A stretch of DNA of 64,000 nucleotides from Hyphomicrobiales bacterium (lineage in GTDB: Bacteria > Pseudomonadota > Alphaproteobacteria > Rhizobiales > Xanthobacteraceae): positions 25,199 through 89,198 of the forward strand of contig JACPOA010000061.1 of assembly GCA_016185205.1 (NCBI GenBank), read 5' to 3'. The notes beneath the pieces were generated by a model. It worked only from the letters and a program-made list of their open reading frames with translations, did no database searches and had not been told where the DNA came from. Shown piece after piece: positions 1 through 7,845 of the stretch (position 1 is the stretch's first letter; every line of letters begins with the position of its first letter). The translations under genes were made by a program, and so were the position numbers.

Positions 1-538
1 TCGGCACACCGGTGCGTCCGTCGATCTTGTAGATGCTGCCGGGGCCGCCCTGCAGGTCGAGACCGAATTGTCCCTTCATCCAGCCGGCGCCGGGGGCACC
101 CTTTTTCCTTCGTTCCGGCAAGCCATCGCGTCCGCGCACGACAATGTTGAGGCCGAACGCCGAGGTGGCGGCGACATAAATATTGGGCTGCGCGGAATCG
201 TCGAGCGCCACGCCGAACACCTGACCGACGTCCTTGGCGAACACATCGAACGTCTTGGGAGCTGCGAACAGGCGGCCGTCCCAGACATATCCCGGCCGGC
301 TCACGTCAATGACACGGACCGACGGGCCGTCGGGATTGATGAAGGTGAGATCGGTTGCGGACTTGTTCGCCGGGCGCGGCTTGCTGGCGTCAGGCACCAG
401 CGTTCCGGAAAATCCGGTGACGACCGCATCACCTAGTTTCAGATTGAGCGGCCGACCGCCTTGTTGCGCGCCGGCGCTGTCGGGATGAAACAGGCAAAGC
501 AGGAATAGCGCCAATAGCCGCGCGATGATTTTGGACAA
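1..538 (-). CDS. Secreted protein of unknown function (3' end outside window)
   Basis: This is a partial minus-strand gene of at least 179 codons that continues past the left edge. It begins with a TTG codon (538-536), preceded at about 6 nt by a clear GGAGG. The N-terminus reads LSKIIARLLALFLLCLF and then ends in an AGA-like site, a typical Sec signal peptide of about 26 residues, so the product is exported. The mature part is rich in Gly, Asp and beta-type sequence and includes GSIYKIDGRTGVP close to the window edge, which could be a propeller-like repeat. I do not recognise the family. It diverges from the chemoreceptor gene at 909. The unusual start codon means callers that need ATG or GTG will miss it. 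Confidence 0.7.
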   Translation of the reverse strand, partial: MSKIIARLLALFLLCLFHPDSAGAQQGGRPLNLKLGDAVVTGFSGTLVPDASKPRPANKSATDLTFINPDGPSVRVIDVSRPGYVWDGRLFAAPKTFDVFAKDVGQVFGVALDDSAQPNIYVAATSAFGLNIVVRGRDGLPERRKKGAPGAGWMKGQFGLDLQGGPGSIYKIDGRTGVP

Positions 539-646
539 AACGAGCCTCCGTCGCTGGCGCCACGCCGCGAATTCAACATTCGAGTTTGTTCGAGAGGCCC
601 AGCGCAGAATGACGTTTCGAAAGCTGCGCGACTGGATCGACCGTAT

Positions 647-674
647 GTTTTTTGAGTACGAATACTCAAAAAAC
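647..674. promoter_or_regulatory. Perfect 12-bp inverted repeat with a CGAA loop
   Basis: The arms GTTTTTTGAGTA (647-658) and TACTCAAAAAAC (663-674) are perfectly complementary around CGAA. The element lies in the 370-bp region between divergent genes starting at 538 and 909, so it cannot be a terminator for either gene. An operator or a bent AT-rich palindrome is more likely. The rest of 539-908 holds no convincing gene; short reading frames there are not supported by start sites or composition. Confidence 0.55.
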
Positions 675-908
675 GATCGGTCTTTTTGCCATTGATAGTA
701 ATGCTATACCAGTCCCACGCCGAGGGATACTTCTTATTTTTATCTGCCAGCAAGATGGTGGTCCGTTTCCGGCCCATTTCTACCGTTCCGACCCATCCGA
801 CCAGGCGCGGTCTCGTTAACGAATTCCTTACCGGAAATTAACCGCAAAAAAAGTAGCCGGGACATAAAACTGTGTCGGCCGCTACGCACGGATGGAACTA
901 TTTTCCGG

Positions 909-2375
909 ATGTTGTTCTCGCTCACCCTCAAACGCACCTCGTGGCTGGTGCTGCTCGTCGGGCTGGCCTCTTTTGCGGGCTGTTTCGGCGCGCTGACGGT
1001 ATTTGCCGCCGGCTGGGCCACCACCGTCATTCCCACCATTTCCGAAACACTGCTCGCCGCCATTCTCGCCGCGGTCGTTGCCCAGTTTGCCATGAGCCTG
1101 ACCGGCGCCGTGCTCACCCGACGCCAAGGCCGCGAGGTCGAGCAGATCCGCACCGCCATCGACAGCATGGCGCAAGGCCTCTGCATGTTCGACGCCGCCG
1201 AGCGGCTGGTCGTCTGCAATTCGCAATATTACAACATGTATGAGCTGACCCCGGACGACGTCAGACCGGGCGCCACTTTGTCCGAGGTGCTCACGAAACG
1301 GGTCGCCAAAGGAACGTTCTCGCGCGACCCTCAAGCATACCGCAAAGAATTCATGGCCGCGGTCGCGCAAGGGCGCACCATCGTGCACGAGGTCAAGTCC
1401 AAAGGCGGACGTCTTTTGCTGGTCACCAATCATCCGATGAAGGGGGGCGGCTGGATCGGCACGCACGAGGATATCACCGAGCGGCGGCAGGCCGATGAGC
1501 AGCGCGCGACCATGCAGCAGCAGGAAGAGCGCCGCACCGTCATCGAGAACGCGATCTCGGCATTCCGCAAGTGCGCCGAAAATATGCTGAAAACCGTGGC
1601 GGACAGCGCGGGCGAAATGCGCGCGACGGCGGCCAACCTGTTCAACGCGTCCGGCCATACCTCGCAACGCGCCGAAAGCGCGGTTGAGACATCAAATGAA
1701 GCTTCCACCAATGTCGCGACCGCGGCGATCGCTGCCGACGAATTGTCCAACTCGATCGCCGAGATCGGACGCCAACTTAACCAGACCGCCGAAGTGGTGC
1801 GCGTCGCGGTCGGTGAAGCGCATATCACCAAACAGGATATCGACGCACTGGCGCAGAGCGCTCGCAAGATCGGCGACGTCAGCAAGCTCATCCGCCACAT
1901 CGCCGAAAACACCAATCTGTTGGCGCTCAATGCCACCATCGAGGCGGCGCGTGCCGGCGAAGCCGGCCGCGGCTTCGCGGTGGTCGCCTCCGAGGTGAAA
2001 TCGCTCGCGGTGCAGACCGCCAAGGCCACCGAGGATATCGCCAGCCAGATACAGGAAGTGCAGAAATCGACCGGCAAGGCCGTCGAAGCGATCGGACGCA
2101 TCGCAAACCGCATGGGCGAGATCGACAGCTTCACGTCGGCCGTCGCCGAGTCGGTGCAGTTGCAGAGCGCCGCCACCGGCGAGATTTCGCAAAACGTGGC
2201 CGGCGCCGCCGACGGCGCCAAGCTGATCGTCGCGGTGTTGAGCGAAGTGGCCGGCGCGGCCATCGATAACCAGCAGTCGGCACAGACCGTTCTGGCGGCA
2301 GCGGAATCGGTCGAAAAAGCCGCCGCCAATCTGCGCAGCGAAGTCGAAGGTTTCCTCACCAAGGTCGCGATCTAG
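909..2375 (+). CDS. Methyl-accepting chemotaxis-like protein with PAS domain
   Basis: This 488-residue membrane signal transducer has two N-terminal membrane segments (about residues 10-36 and 44-68). A PAS domain follows at about 78-195, ending in a typical [10 protein letters not shown] linker. The C-terminal half is a long methyl-accepting signalling coiled coil. The highly conserved hairpin tip is visible near residues 332-355 ([18 protein letters not shown]), the part that contacts CheW and CheA in the family. There is almost no periplasmic loop, so the PAS domain probably senses a cytoplasmic signal such as redox state or a small ligand; this is inference. No che genes lie nearby, as is usual for scattered receptors in this order. 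Confidence 0.9.
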   Translation: MLFSLTLKRTSWLVLLVGLASFAGCFGALTVFAAGWATTVIPTISETLLAAILAAVVAQFAMSLTGAVLTRRQGREVEQIRTAIDSMAQGLCMFDAAERLVVCNSQYYNMYELTPDDVRPGATLSEVLTKRVAKGTFSRDPQAYRKEFMAAVAQGRTIVHEVKSKGGRLLLVTNHPMKGGGWIGTHEDITERRQADEQRATMQQQEERRTVIENAISAFRKCAENMLKTVADSAGEMRATAANLFNASGHTSQRAESAVETSNEASTNVATAAIAADELSNSIAEIGRQLNQTAEVVRVAVGEAHITKQDIDALAQSARKIGDVSKLIRHIAENTNLLALNATIEAARAGEAGRGFAVVASEVKSLAVQTAKATEDIASQIQEVQKSTGKAVEAIGRIANRMGEIDSFTSAVAESVQLQSAATGEISQNVAGAADGAKLIVAVLSEVAGAAIDNQQSAQTVLAAAESVEKAAANLRSEVEGFLTKVAI

Positions 2376-2410
2376 CCGCGCGGTTGCGCTTAACGTCGCC
2401 TTGCGCGCCG

Positions 2411-3505
2411 CTATGGCGCAATCGCATGCGCCTTGCGGCCGCCGCGTTCGATCGATGCCGGGGCTTCGTCGCACGAGATGAGATGCGCCGCCAGATCAAG
2501 GCAGCGTTTGGCGAGCATCGATGCCCCCTCGGCTAGTTCGGTGGACGTGCGCACGATCTCGACATTGCGTTCCATGTCTTCGCGCGACCAGCCGCGCGAA
2601 TGGGCGATGTAAGGAAACTGCGGAAATATGAAACCGAGTTCGGCGAAGAACCCCAGCATCTGCCCGGCCACCGCCTGGATGTTATCCTGCCCGCCGACGA
2701 TGATGAATCCTGCCACCTTGTTGCGGATGAGAACCTGATTGCGGATCGTCACCGCGTTCTGCACGCAGTTCAGCCGTTCGGCCATCTTGAAATACAGCGA
2801 CGACGCGGCGCCCCATCGGATCGGCGATGAGATGATGATGGCGTCGGCCCAATGCACCAAAGCCTCATAGACTTGGTCCATCTGATCCTTGGCGTCCATC
2901 TGGGTGATCGAACACGGCCAGGTGCAGGCCTGCGCGGCCTTTGAGTAGTAACCCTCGCAGGCGTGGAAGTTGAGATCGTTCAACTTGATCATCCGCGTCT
3001 CGGCGCCAAGTCCTTTCGCGGCCTTCAAAGCATGCTCGAGCAGATGGTCCGAGCCGGAGAAACGCGGATTGGCGGCATCCATCGCCGAGGTCGAAATGCC
3101 GGCAAGCCGCAACGGCCCCGGCGCGCGCTCGACCTTGCGCGATAGCGGATGCGGTGCGTGCGGCGCCTTTTGCCGCTTGCTGCCGGCATTGAGATTGACC
3201 AACACGCGGCCGCTCTCGATCTTGACCGGATAGGCGGGAACGCGGTCTTCCTCGAAACCCGGCTCACCCAGTCCGCTGCAGCGGTGGAATTTCCAATTGT
3301 GCCAAGGGCAGACGATGTAATCGCCATCCAGCCGGCCGTTGCCGAGCGGTCCGCCGACGTGGTTGCAGGTATTCGAAACCGCGCCGAATTTCCCATCCTT
3401 GAGCGATATTGCGAGCTCCCGCTTCATCGCCGTGACGCGCTTGATCGGCGTTTGGGAAAACTCCTCCGCGCTGCCGATGTCGACCCAGTTTTCATCCCCA
3501 GCCAT
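2411..3505 (-). CDS. Rieske [2Fe-2S] domain fused to flavodoxin-like FMN reductase domain
   Basis: This 364-residue cytoplasmic protein has no signal peptide. Residues 1-110 form a Rieske ferredoxin domain with ligand motifs CNH (C47, H49) and CPWH (C66, H69). Residues about 132-345 resemble NADPH-dependent FMN reductases or flavodoxin-fold flavoproteins, with a phosphate-binding-like loop near 136-152 and the segment SSPIRWGAASSLYFKM. Three extra cysteines (C183, C194, C198) sit where iron-sulfur flavoproteins carry a cluster motif, but the spacing C-x10-C-x3-C is not the classical one. It is the last gene of the minus-strand redox module; its GAGG ribosome site overlaps the stop of the upstream gene, 9 bp away. 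It probably passes electrons between a soluble flavin and the membrane Rieske protein encoded next to it (inference). Confidence 0.8.
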   Translation of the reverse strand: MAGDENWVDIGSAEEFSQTPIKRVTAMKRELAISLKDGKFGAVSNTCNHVGGPLGNGRLDGDYIVCPWHNWKFHRCSGLGEPGFEEDRVPAYPVKIESGRVLVNLNAGSKRQKAPHAPHPLSRKVERAPGPLRLAGISTSAMDAANPRFSGSDHLLEHALKAAKGLGAETRMIKLNDLNFHACEGYYSKAAQACTWPCSITQMDAKDQMDQVYEALVHWADAIIISSPIRWGAASSLYFKMAERLNCVQNAVTIRNQVLIRNKVAGFIIVGGQDNIQAVAGQMLGFFAELGFIFPQFPYIAHSRGWSREDMERNVEIVRTSTELAEGASMLAKRCLDLAAHLISCDEAPASIERGGRKAHAIAP

Positions 3506-3514
3506 GACAATTCC

Positions 3515-4567
3515 TCACAGGAGGTTCGATGGACATTTGATCGCGGCCGGAGTGCCCGGCCGCAAGGGTTGCGGGTCGACTTCCACGATCCCGCGATTGA
3601 TCCGCACCCGGTATGTGATGAGCTTCTCGGTGAATGGCGGCGGCGCGCAGCCGTCCGCCAGCCGATACTGATAGCCATGCCAAGGGCATGTGACGCAGCC
3701 GTCGATGATGCGGCCTTCGCCAAGCGGGCCGTTCTGGTGCGCGCATAGATTGGTGAGCGCGCCGATCTCATCGCCGTCGCGAAATACGGCGATGCGCTCA
3801 GCCCCGGATGCTGCGACGATGCGTGCGCCCTTATCCGGAATAGCGTGCGGTGGGCCGACGGCAATCCAGCCTTCGGCGCTTACAGCGATGCCGCGGTCGA
3901 GTCGGCGTTCGCGCCAGCCGGCGATGAGGTGCAATACGGCCACGCTGCCAAGCCCGCCCGCCAGCATCAGCGGAATCAGCACGGTGTATTCGCCCTGCAT
4001 GATGCCGAGCGCGACATGCATGATCACCAGCCCATAGGCGACGTAGAGCGCCATGTGCAGCGCCTTCCAGATGCGCGGGGTGAGGAACAGCAGCCAGAAA
4101 TCATGGCTCGTGGCCGCCATCACGAACAGCACGAGCAAGGCGGCGAGACCCAGCGCCTTGAACGGGAAGTCGATGAACTTGGCGTAATCCTTCCAAGTGG
4201 TCAGTTCGGTCAGGAGGTTCGGCAGATTGTGTTGCACCAGGTACCACGAGAGCAGGAAGCCAAAATGCGTCAGCGCGACGAGGAAGGTCAGCACCCCGAA
4301 ATGACGCCGGTTGTACAGGAGCTTCAGGAAGCGGCGATCGAGCCGCGCCAGCGGACCGATCGACAGGATCACCGTCAGCATCAGGAAGGCGCAGGTTCCG
4401 GTGGCGCGAATCCAGATATCGATCGCGTCCGGCAATTTTGTGGGCGGATGCAGCTGCCAATGGATCGCGGCAAAACCGGCGATGAACAGCGCGACGGCGG
4501 CGAGCAGGATGCCGTCATAGACGAGCTTGTCCCGGTTCCACTGCACAGCCCGGAATCCGACGCTCAT
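3515..4567 (-). CDS. Ferric-reductase-like transmembrane haem b protein with C-terminal Rieske domain
   Basis: This 350-residue integral membrane protein has six or more hydrophobic segments in residues 15-220, resembling the ferric reductase/MsrQ transmembrane domain. Two histidine pairs, H89/H101 and H171/H184, are placed as expected for bis-His haem b ligands on adjacent helices. Residues about 228-335 form a Rieske domain with CAH (C275, H277) and CPWH (C294, H297). I chose the ATG at 4567 over a TTG one codon upstream because AAGGAG lies 6 nt away. It sits between a 36-residue membrane peptide gene and the Rieske-flavodoxin gene. The fusion predicts electron flow between a [2Fe-2S] centre and membrane haem; the direction and the final acceptor are unknown. 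Confidence 0.82.
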   Translation of the reverse strand: MSVGFRAVQWNRDKLVYDGILLAAVALFIAGFAAIHWQLHPPTKLPDAIDIWIRATGTCAFLMLTVILSIGPLARLDRRFLKLLYNRRHFGVLTFLVALTHFGFLLSWYLVQHNLPNLLTELTTWKDYAKFIDFPFKALGLAALLVLFVMAATSHDFWLLFLTPRIWKALHMALYVAYGLVIMHVALGIMQGEYTVLIPLMLAGGLGSVAVLHLIAGWRERRLDRGIAVSAEGWIAVGPPHAIPDKGARIVAASGAERIAVFRDGDEIGALTNLCAHQNGPLGEGRIIDGCVTCPWHGYQYRLADGCAPPPFTEKLITYRVRINRGIVEVDPQPLRPGTPAAIKCPSNLL

Positions 4568-4579
4568 CAACGTCTCCTT

Positions 4580-4690
4580 TCAGACCGGCGGTGGCGCCCG
4601 CAGTATGAGCGCCAGCGCAAAACCGACGGCGACGACCAGCGCCAGGACCGGCCACAGCATGCGATGAGTGGAACGGTGCGCACGTCTCAT
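4580..4690 (-). CDS. 36-residue single-pass membrane peptide
   Basis: The ATG at 4690 overlaps the stop of the upstream small membrane gene as ATGA, which suggests translational coupling. The peptide starts with a basic stretch (MRRAHRSTHR), then one hydrophobic helix (LALVVAVGFALALIL), and ends RAPPPV. It lies only 12 bp before the ferric-reductase/Rieske gene. Its position and design suggest a small accessory subunit or assembly helper for that membrane complex, but no family is recognised. It is too short for most gene callers. Confidence 0.55.
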   Translation of the reverse strand: MRRAHRSTHRMLWPVLALVVAVGFALALILRAPPPV

Positions 4691-4962
4691 AGAGCACGAT
4701 GCGTTTTTGCGGCGGCCCGCGCTTGGCGCCAGCGCATGAGCACATAGGGCCACAAGATCGCCGCGCCCGGCAGCCAAAGAATTCGCGCCGGCGCGGTCAC
4801 GCTCGCATGCGGCAGCACCTGCGCGAGGCCGAGCGTCACGAACGCAATACCAATGACGATGCCGCACAAGGCATAAAGGGCAAGGCCGTAAAACAGGATG
4901 ATCGCCATGCCAGCGCGCCCCGATTTGCCCGCCACGATAGGATCGATCAGATGGCCACGCAA
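4687..4962 (-). CDS. Small two-helix membrane protein of the redox module
   Basis: This protein of up to 91 residues has two hydrophobic segments (about residues 20-45 and 55-75), each ending at basic residues, and a short basic tail (RWRQARAAAKTHRAL). The start is uncertain: a TTG at 4962 gives 91 residues, an ATG at 4908 gives 73, and neither has a strong ribosome site. It lies 37 bp after the DUF1622 gene and overlaps the 36-residue gene by ATGA. No family is recognised. Position in a tight same-strand cluster supports a shared role with the flanking membrane redox proteins. Confidence 0.6.
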   Translation of the reverse strand: MRGHLIDPIVAGKSGRAGMAIILFYGLALYALCGIVIGIAFVTLGLAQVLPHASVTAPARILWLPGAAILWPYVLMRWRQARAAAKTHRAL

Positions 4963-4999
4963 TACACGGATGGCACGCGACCAAAGTTCGCTGGCGCAT

Positions 5000-5356
5000 T
5001 CAGGGGCGATGCTTGCCGCGCTGCCAGGGCCAGCGGCCTTCGATTTCCAGCACCAGTGTCCAGCTCAGGAAGGTTCGGATCAGCACCAGGCCGGCCAGCA
5101 GGCCAAGGCTGGTGAAGGTGAGCTCGAGCGCGATGGTCTTCACAATGTCGGCGGCGACCAGTACCTCAAGGCCGAGCAGCAGGGAGCGGCCAATGCGGAT
5201 TTTGTAGGTGCCGTAGTGCGTCTCGGCCATCCGCTGGCCGACATAGAGATAAGTCGACCAGCCGATCCCCAGCACGATGACCAGGACCCCGAAAATCTCG
5301 ATCACGTTGCCGACAAAGTGAAGCCAATAAGCGACCGCCGCATCGAGGTCGTGCAT
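5000..5356 (-). CDS. DUF1622 family membrane protein
   Basis: This 118-residue protein has three predicted membrane helices (about 8-32, 57-75 and 82-102), with the conserved core GTYKIRIGRSLLLGLEVLVA typical of DUF1622. The ribosome site GGAGAG lies 6 nt before the ATG. It starts 21 bp downstream of accC on the same strand, so it may be read through from the acc operon, and it leads into the redox module. The biochemical function of DUF1622 is not known. Its constant small size and three helices would fit a membrane subunit or chaperone. Confidence 0.75.
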   Translation of the reverse strand: MHDLDAAVAYWLHFVGNVIEIFGVLVIVLGIGWSTYLYVGQRMAETHYGTYKIRIGRSLLLGLEVLVAADIVKTIALELTFTSLGLLAGLVLIRTFLSWTLVLEIEGRWPWQRGKHRP

Positions 5357-5377
5357 GGGTGTCTCTCCGGACCCGCC

Positions 5378-6736
5378 CTAGCTCTCCATCCCGCCCTGGC
5401 TGAGGAACTGCTCCAGCCAGTGGATGTGATAGTTGCCGTCGATGATGTCCTTCTCGCGCACCAGCGCGCGGAACAAGGGCAGCGTGGTCTCGATGCCGTC
5501 AATCACCACCTCGTCGAGCGCGCGCTTGAGCCGCATCAGGCATTCGGTGCGGGTCTTGCCGTGCACGATCAGCTTGCCGACCAGCGAGTCGTAATAGGGC
5601 GGGATGCTGTAGCCCTGGTACACCGCGCTATCGATGCGCACCCCGAGGCCGCCGGGCGGATGGTAATGCAGGATCTTGCCGGGCGAGGGGCGGAACGACA
5701 CCGGGTTCTCGGCATTGATGCGGCACTCGATGGCATGGCCGCGGAATTCGACGTCGCTCTGCTTGAGCGCGAGCTTGGCACCGGCCGCAACGCGAATCTG
5801 TTCGAAGATCAGATCGATGTCGGTGATCATTTCGGTCACCGGATGCTCGACCTGGATGCGCGTGTTCATCTCGATGAAATAGAACTTGCCGTCCTCGTAG
5901 AGGAATTCGACGGTGCCGACGCCGAGATAGCCGATCTCGCGCATCGCCTTGGCCACGGTCTCGCCGATGGTGTTGCGAGCCTCGGTGTTGAGTGCGGGCG
6001 AGGGGCTCTCCTCCATCACCTTCTGGTGGCGGCGCTGCAGCGAGCAGTCGCGCTCGCCGAGGTGAATGGCGTTGCCTTTGCCGTCGCCGAGCACCTGGAT
6101 TTCGATGTGGCGCGGCTTCTCCAGGTATTTTTCGAGATACACGGCATCGTCGCCGAAGGCGGCTTTCGCCTCGGAGCGCGCGGTCGACAGGGCGGTAGAC
6201 AGCTCCGCGGCCGCGCGCGCGACCTTCATGCCGCGCCCGCCGCCGCCGGCCGCCGCCTTGATCAGCACTGGAAAGCCGATCTCGTTGGCGACCCTGGTCG
6301 CCTGGGCATCGTCGGTGACGCCGCCGTCCGAACCCGGCACCACCGGAATGCCCAGGCGCTTGGCGGTGCGCTTGGCCTCGATCTTGTCGCCCATCAGGCG
6401 GATGTGCTCGGCCTTCGGACCGATGAAATGTACGTCGTGGTCGGCAAGGATTTCGGCAAAACGCGCATTCTCCGACAGGAATCCGTAGCCGGGATGCACC
6501 GCGTCGGCGCCGGTGATCTCGCAGGCCGACAGGATGGCCGGGATGTTGAGATAGCTGTCTTTCGCCGCCGGCGGGCCGATGCACACGCTCTCGTCGGCGA
6601 AGCGCACATGCATGGCGTCGGCATCGGCGGTGGAATGCACCGCCACGGTCGGGATGCCAAGTTCCTTGCAGGCGCGCAGCACCCGCAATGCGATCTCGCC
6701 GCGATTGGCGATGAGGATTTTATCGAACATGGCCAC
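5378..6736 (-). CDS. accC: Acetyl-CoA carboxylase, biotin carboxylase subunit
   Basis: This 452-residue protein has the usual length for AccC. It carboxylates biotin on AccB using ATP and bicarbonate, the first half-reaction of malonyl-CoA synthesis for fatty acids. The N-terminus ([20 protein letters not shown]) is the biotin carboxylase opening. A glycine-rich ATP-grasp loop ([12 protein letters not shown]) lies near residue 160, and the catalytic segment [16 protein letters not shown] near 290. It lies 83 bp after accB. The order aroQ-accB-accC is standard in this order of bacteria. The short gap is filled by a palindromic repeat. Confidence 0.97.
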   Translation of the reverse strand: MAMFDKILIANRGEIALRVLRACKELGIPTVAVHSTADADAMHVRFADESVCIGPPAAKDSYLNIPAILSACEITGADAVHPGYGFLSENARFAEILADHDVHFIGPKAEHIRLMGDKIEAKRTAKRLGIPVVPGSDGGVTDDAQATRVANEIGFPVLIKAAAGGGGRGMKVARAAAELSTALSTARSEAKAAFGDDAVYLEKYLEKPRHIEIQVLGDGKGNAIHLGERDCSLQRRHQKVMEESPSPALNTEARNTIGETVAKAMREIGYLGVGTVEFLYEDGKFYFIEMNTRIQVEHPVTEMITDIDLIFEQIRVAAGAKLALKQSDVEFRGHAIECRINAENPVSFRPSPGKILHYHPPGGLGVRIDSAVYQGYSIPPYYDSLVGKLIVHGKTRTECLMRLKRALDEVVIDGIETTLPLFRALVREKDIIDGNYHIHWLEQFLSQGGMES

Positions 6737-6743
6737 CGACAGG

Positions 6744-6825
6744 GCGAATAGTGAGTAGCGAATAGCGAATAGGGGAAGCCATTCTTCGTACTATTCGCAA
6801 TTCGCTATTCGCCATTCGCTTACTC
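6744..6825. repeat. GCGAATAG-type palindromic intergenic repeat between accB and accC
   Basis: Copies of GCGAATAG or close variants occur on the left half (6744-6772), and their complements CTATTCGC and ATTCGC on the right half (6791-6825), so transcripts would fold into a hairpin. The repeat overlaps the accB stop codon. It may set the relative amounts of AccB and AccC by mRNA processing (inference). Similar repeats are scattered in Rhizobiales genomes. Confidence 0.6.
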
Positions 6826-7293
6826 AATGATCACCAACGGCTCGCCGAACTCCACCGGCTGGCCGTCTTCGAACAGAATCTGGATCACGGTGCCGCCGCG
6901 CGGCGCCGGAATCTGGTTCATGGTTTTCATCGCTTCGATGATGAGCAGGGTCTCGCCGGCTTTCACTTTGCTGCCGACCTCGATGAACGGCTTGGCGCCG
7001 GGCTCGGGCGAGATATAGGCGGTGCCGACCATGGGCGAGATCACGACGCCGGGATGCTTGGCCGGATCGAGCGGCGCCGCCACCGATTCGGTGATCGGAT
7101 GCGGCGAAGGCTGGCTTACCACGCGAACCGGTGCGGGCGCCGCCGCCACCGCGCCGCGCGCCACCCGCACGCGCTGGCCGTTTTGTTCGATCTCGATTTC
7201 GGTCAGGCCGGTCTCGTCCAGGAGCTTGGTCAGCTCGTGGATCAACGCGTGATCGACCAGCGGCGTTGATTTCGATTTGGGCGATTTTGCCAT
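6820..7293 (-). CDS. accB: Acetyl-CoA carboxylase, biotin carboxyl carrier protein
   Basis: This 157-residue carrier protein has a mobile Ala/Pro-rich linker (about 48-75) and a C-terminal biotinyl domain. The biotinylation site is the lysine of [11 protein letters not shown] (K123), the family's EAMK motif, followed by IPAPRGGTV. It carries the carboxyl group from AccC to the transcarboxylase. Upstream by 12 bp is aroQ; downstream is accC. The N-terminus is a short basic segment, as in relatives. Confidence 0.96.
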   Translation of the reverse strand: MAKSPKSKSTPLVDHALIHELTKLLDETGLTEIEIEQNGQRVRVARGAVAAAPAPVRVVSQPSPHPITESVAAPLDPAKHPGVVISPMVGTAYISPEPGAKPFIEVGSKVKAGETLLIIEAMKTMNQIPAPRGGTVIQILFEDGQPVEFGEPLVIIE

Positions 7294-7305
7294 CGCGCTT
7301 GTCCG

Positions 7306-7761
7306 TTAGTGTTTTTCTTTGATGCCAAGCAAGCCGGCGAGCCCGCTGATCGCCAGTGCATAGCCGTCGATGCCGAAGCCGCAGATCACCGCCTTCGCCG
7401 CCTTCGACACGTAGGAGTTCTGCCGGAAGCTTTCGCGCTGGTGGATATTGGTGATGTGGATTTCGATCACCGGCAGCTGCACCGCCAAGAGCGCGTCGAG
7501 AATGGCGATCGAGGTGGTGGTGTAGCCGGCCGGATTGATCACCAGACCGGCCGCCTTCTTGGCGTGCGCCTCCTGGATCCAGGTCACCAACTCGCCCTCG
7601 ATGTTCGACTGCCGGAACACCAACGCGAAGCCGAAGCGCTCGGCGGTGGTGCGGCACAGTTTTTCCACGTCGGCGAGCGTGGCGCGGCCATATTTGTCCG
7701 GCTCGCGCGTGCCGAGCATGTTCATATTGGGGCCGTTGAGGATGTAGATCGTTTGAGCCAT
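7306..7761 (-). CDS. aroQ: Type II 3-dehydroquinate dehydratase, with a changed active site
   Basis: This 151-residue protein has the correct length for type II dehydroquinase (shikimate pathway, 3-dehydroquinate to 3-dehydroshikimate, dodecamer). It keeps ILNGPNMN, the catalytic tyrosine (Y24), N76 and the HITNIHQRE segment with H102. At the position of the conserved substrate-binding histidine of the THTS motif (His81 in the M. tuberculosis enzyme) it has threonine (GYTTTS, T82). The loop usually written SNHEGEL or SNREGEL is SNIEGEL. These changes are unusual for the acc-linked copy. It may be a divergent but working enzyme or one with altered substrate preference. It heads the operon with accB and accC. 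Confidence 0.88.
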   Translation of the reverse strand: MAQTIYILNGPNMNMLGTREPDKYGRATLADVEKLCRTTAERFGFALVFRQSNIEGELVTWIQEAHAKKAAGLVINPAGYTTTSIAILDALLAVQLPVIEIHITNIHQRESFRQNSYVSKAAKAVICGFGIDGYALAISGLAGLLGIKEKH

Positions 7762-7845
7762 TCGGGCGGCCGCTGATGTGTGGCAGGTGGTCGGCGCTTT
7801 ATAGGTGGTGAGGCAGCCAAGGGGAAGCCCGGCCGGCGTTCAGTC

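Noticed and set aside
439..777. 112-residue open frame on the minus strand upstream of the TTG gene
   Set aside because: It runs out of frame through the secreted-protein gene and the intergenic palindrome, with no ribosome site and no protein-like composition.
4898..6751. 617-residue plus-strand open frame
   Set aside because: It is the antisense shadow of accC and its neighbours, caused by high GC; accC is unmistakable on the other strand.
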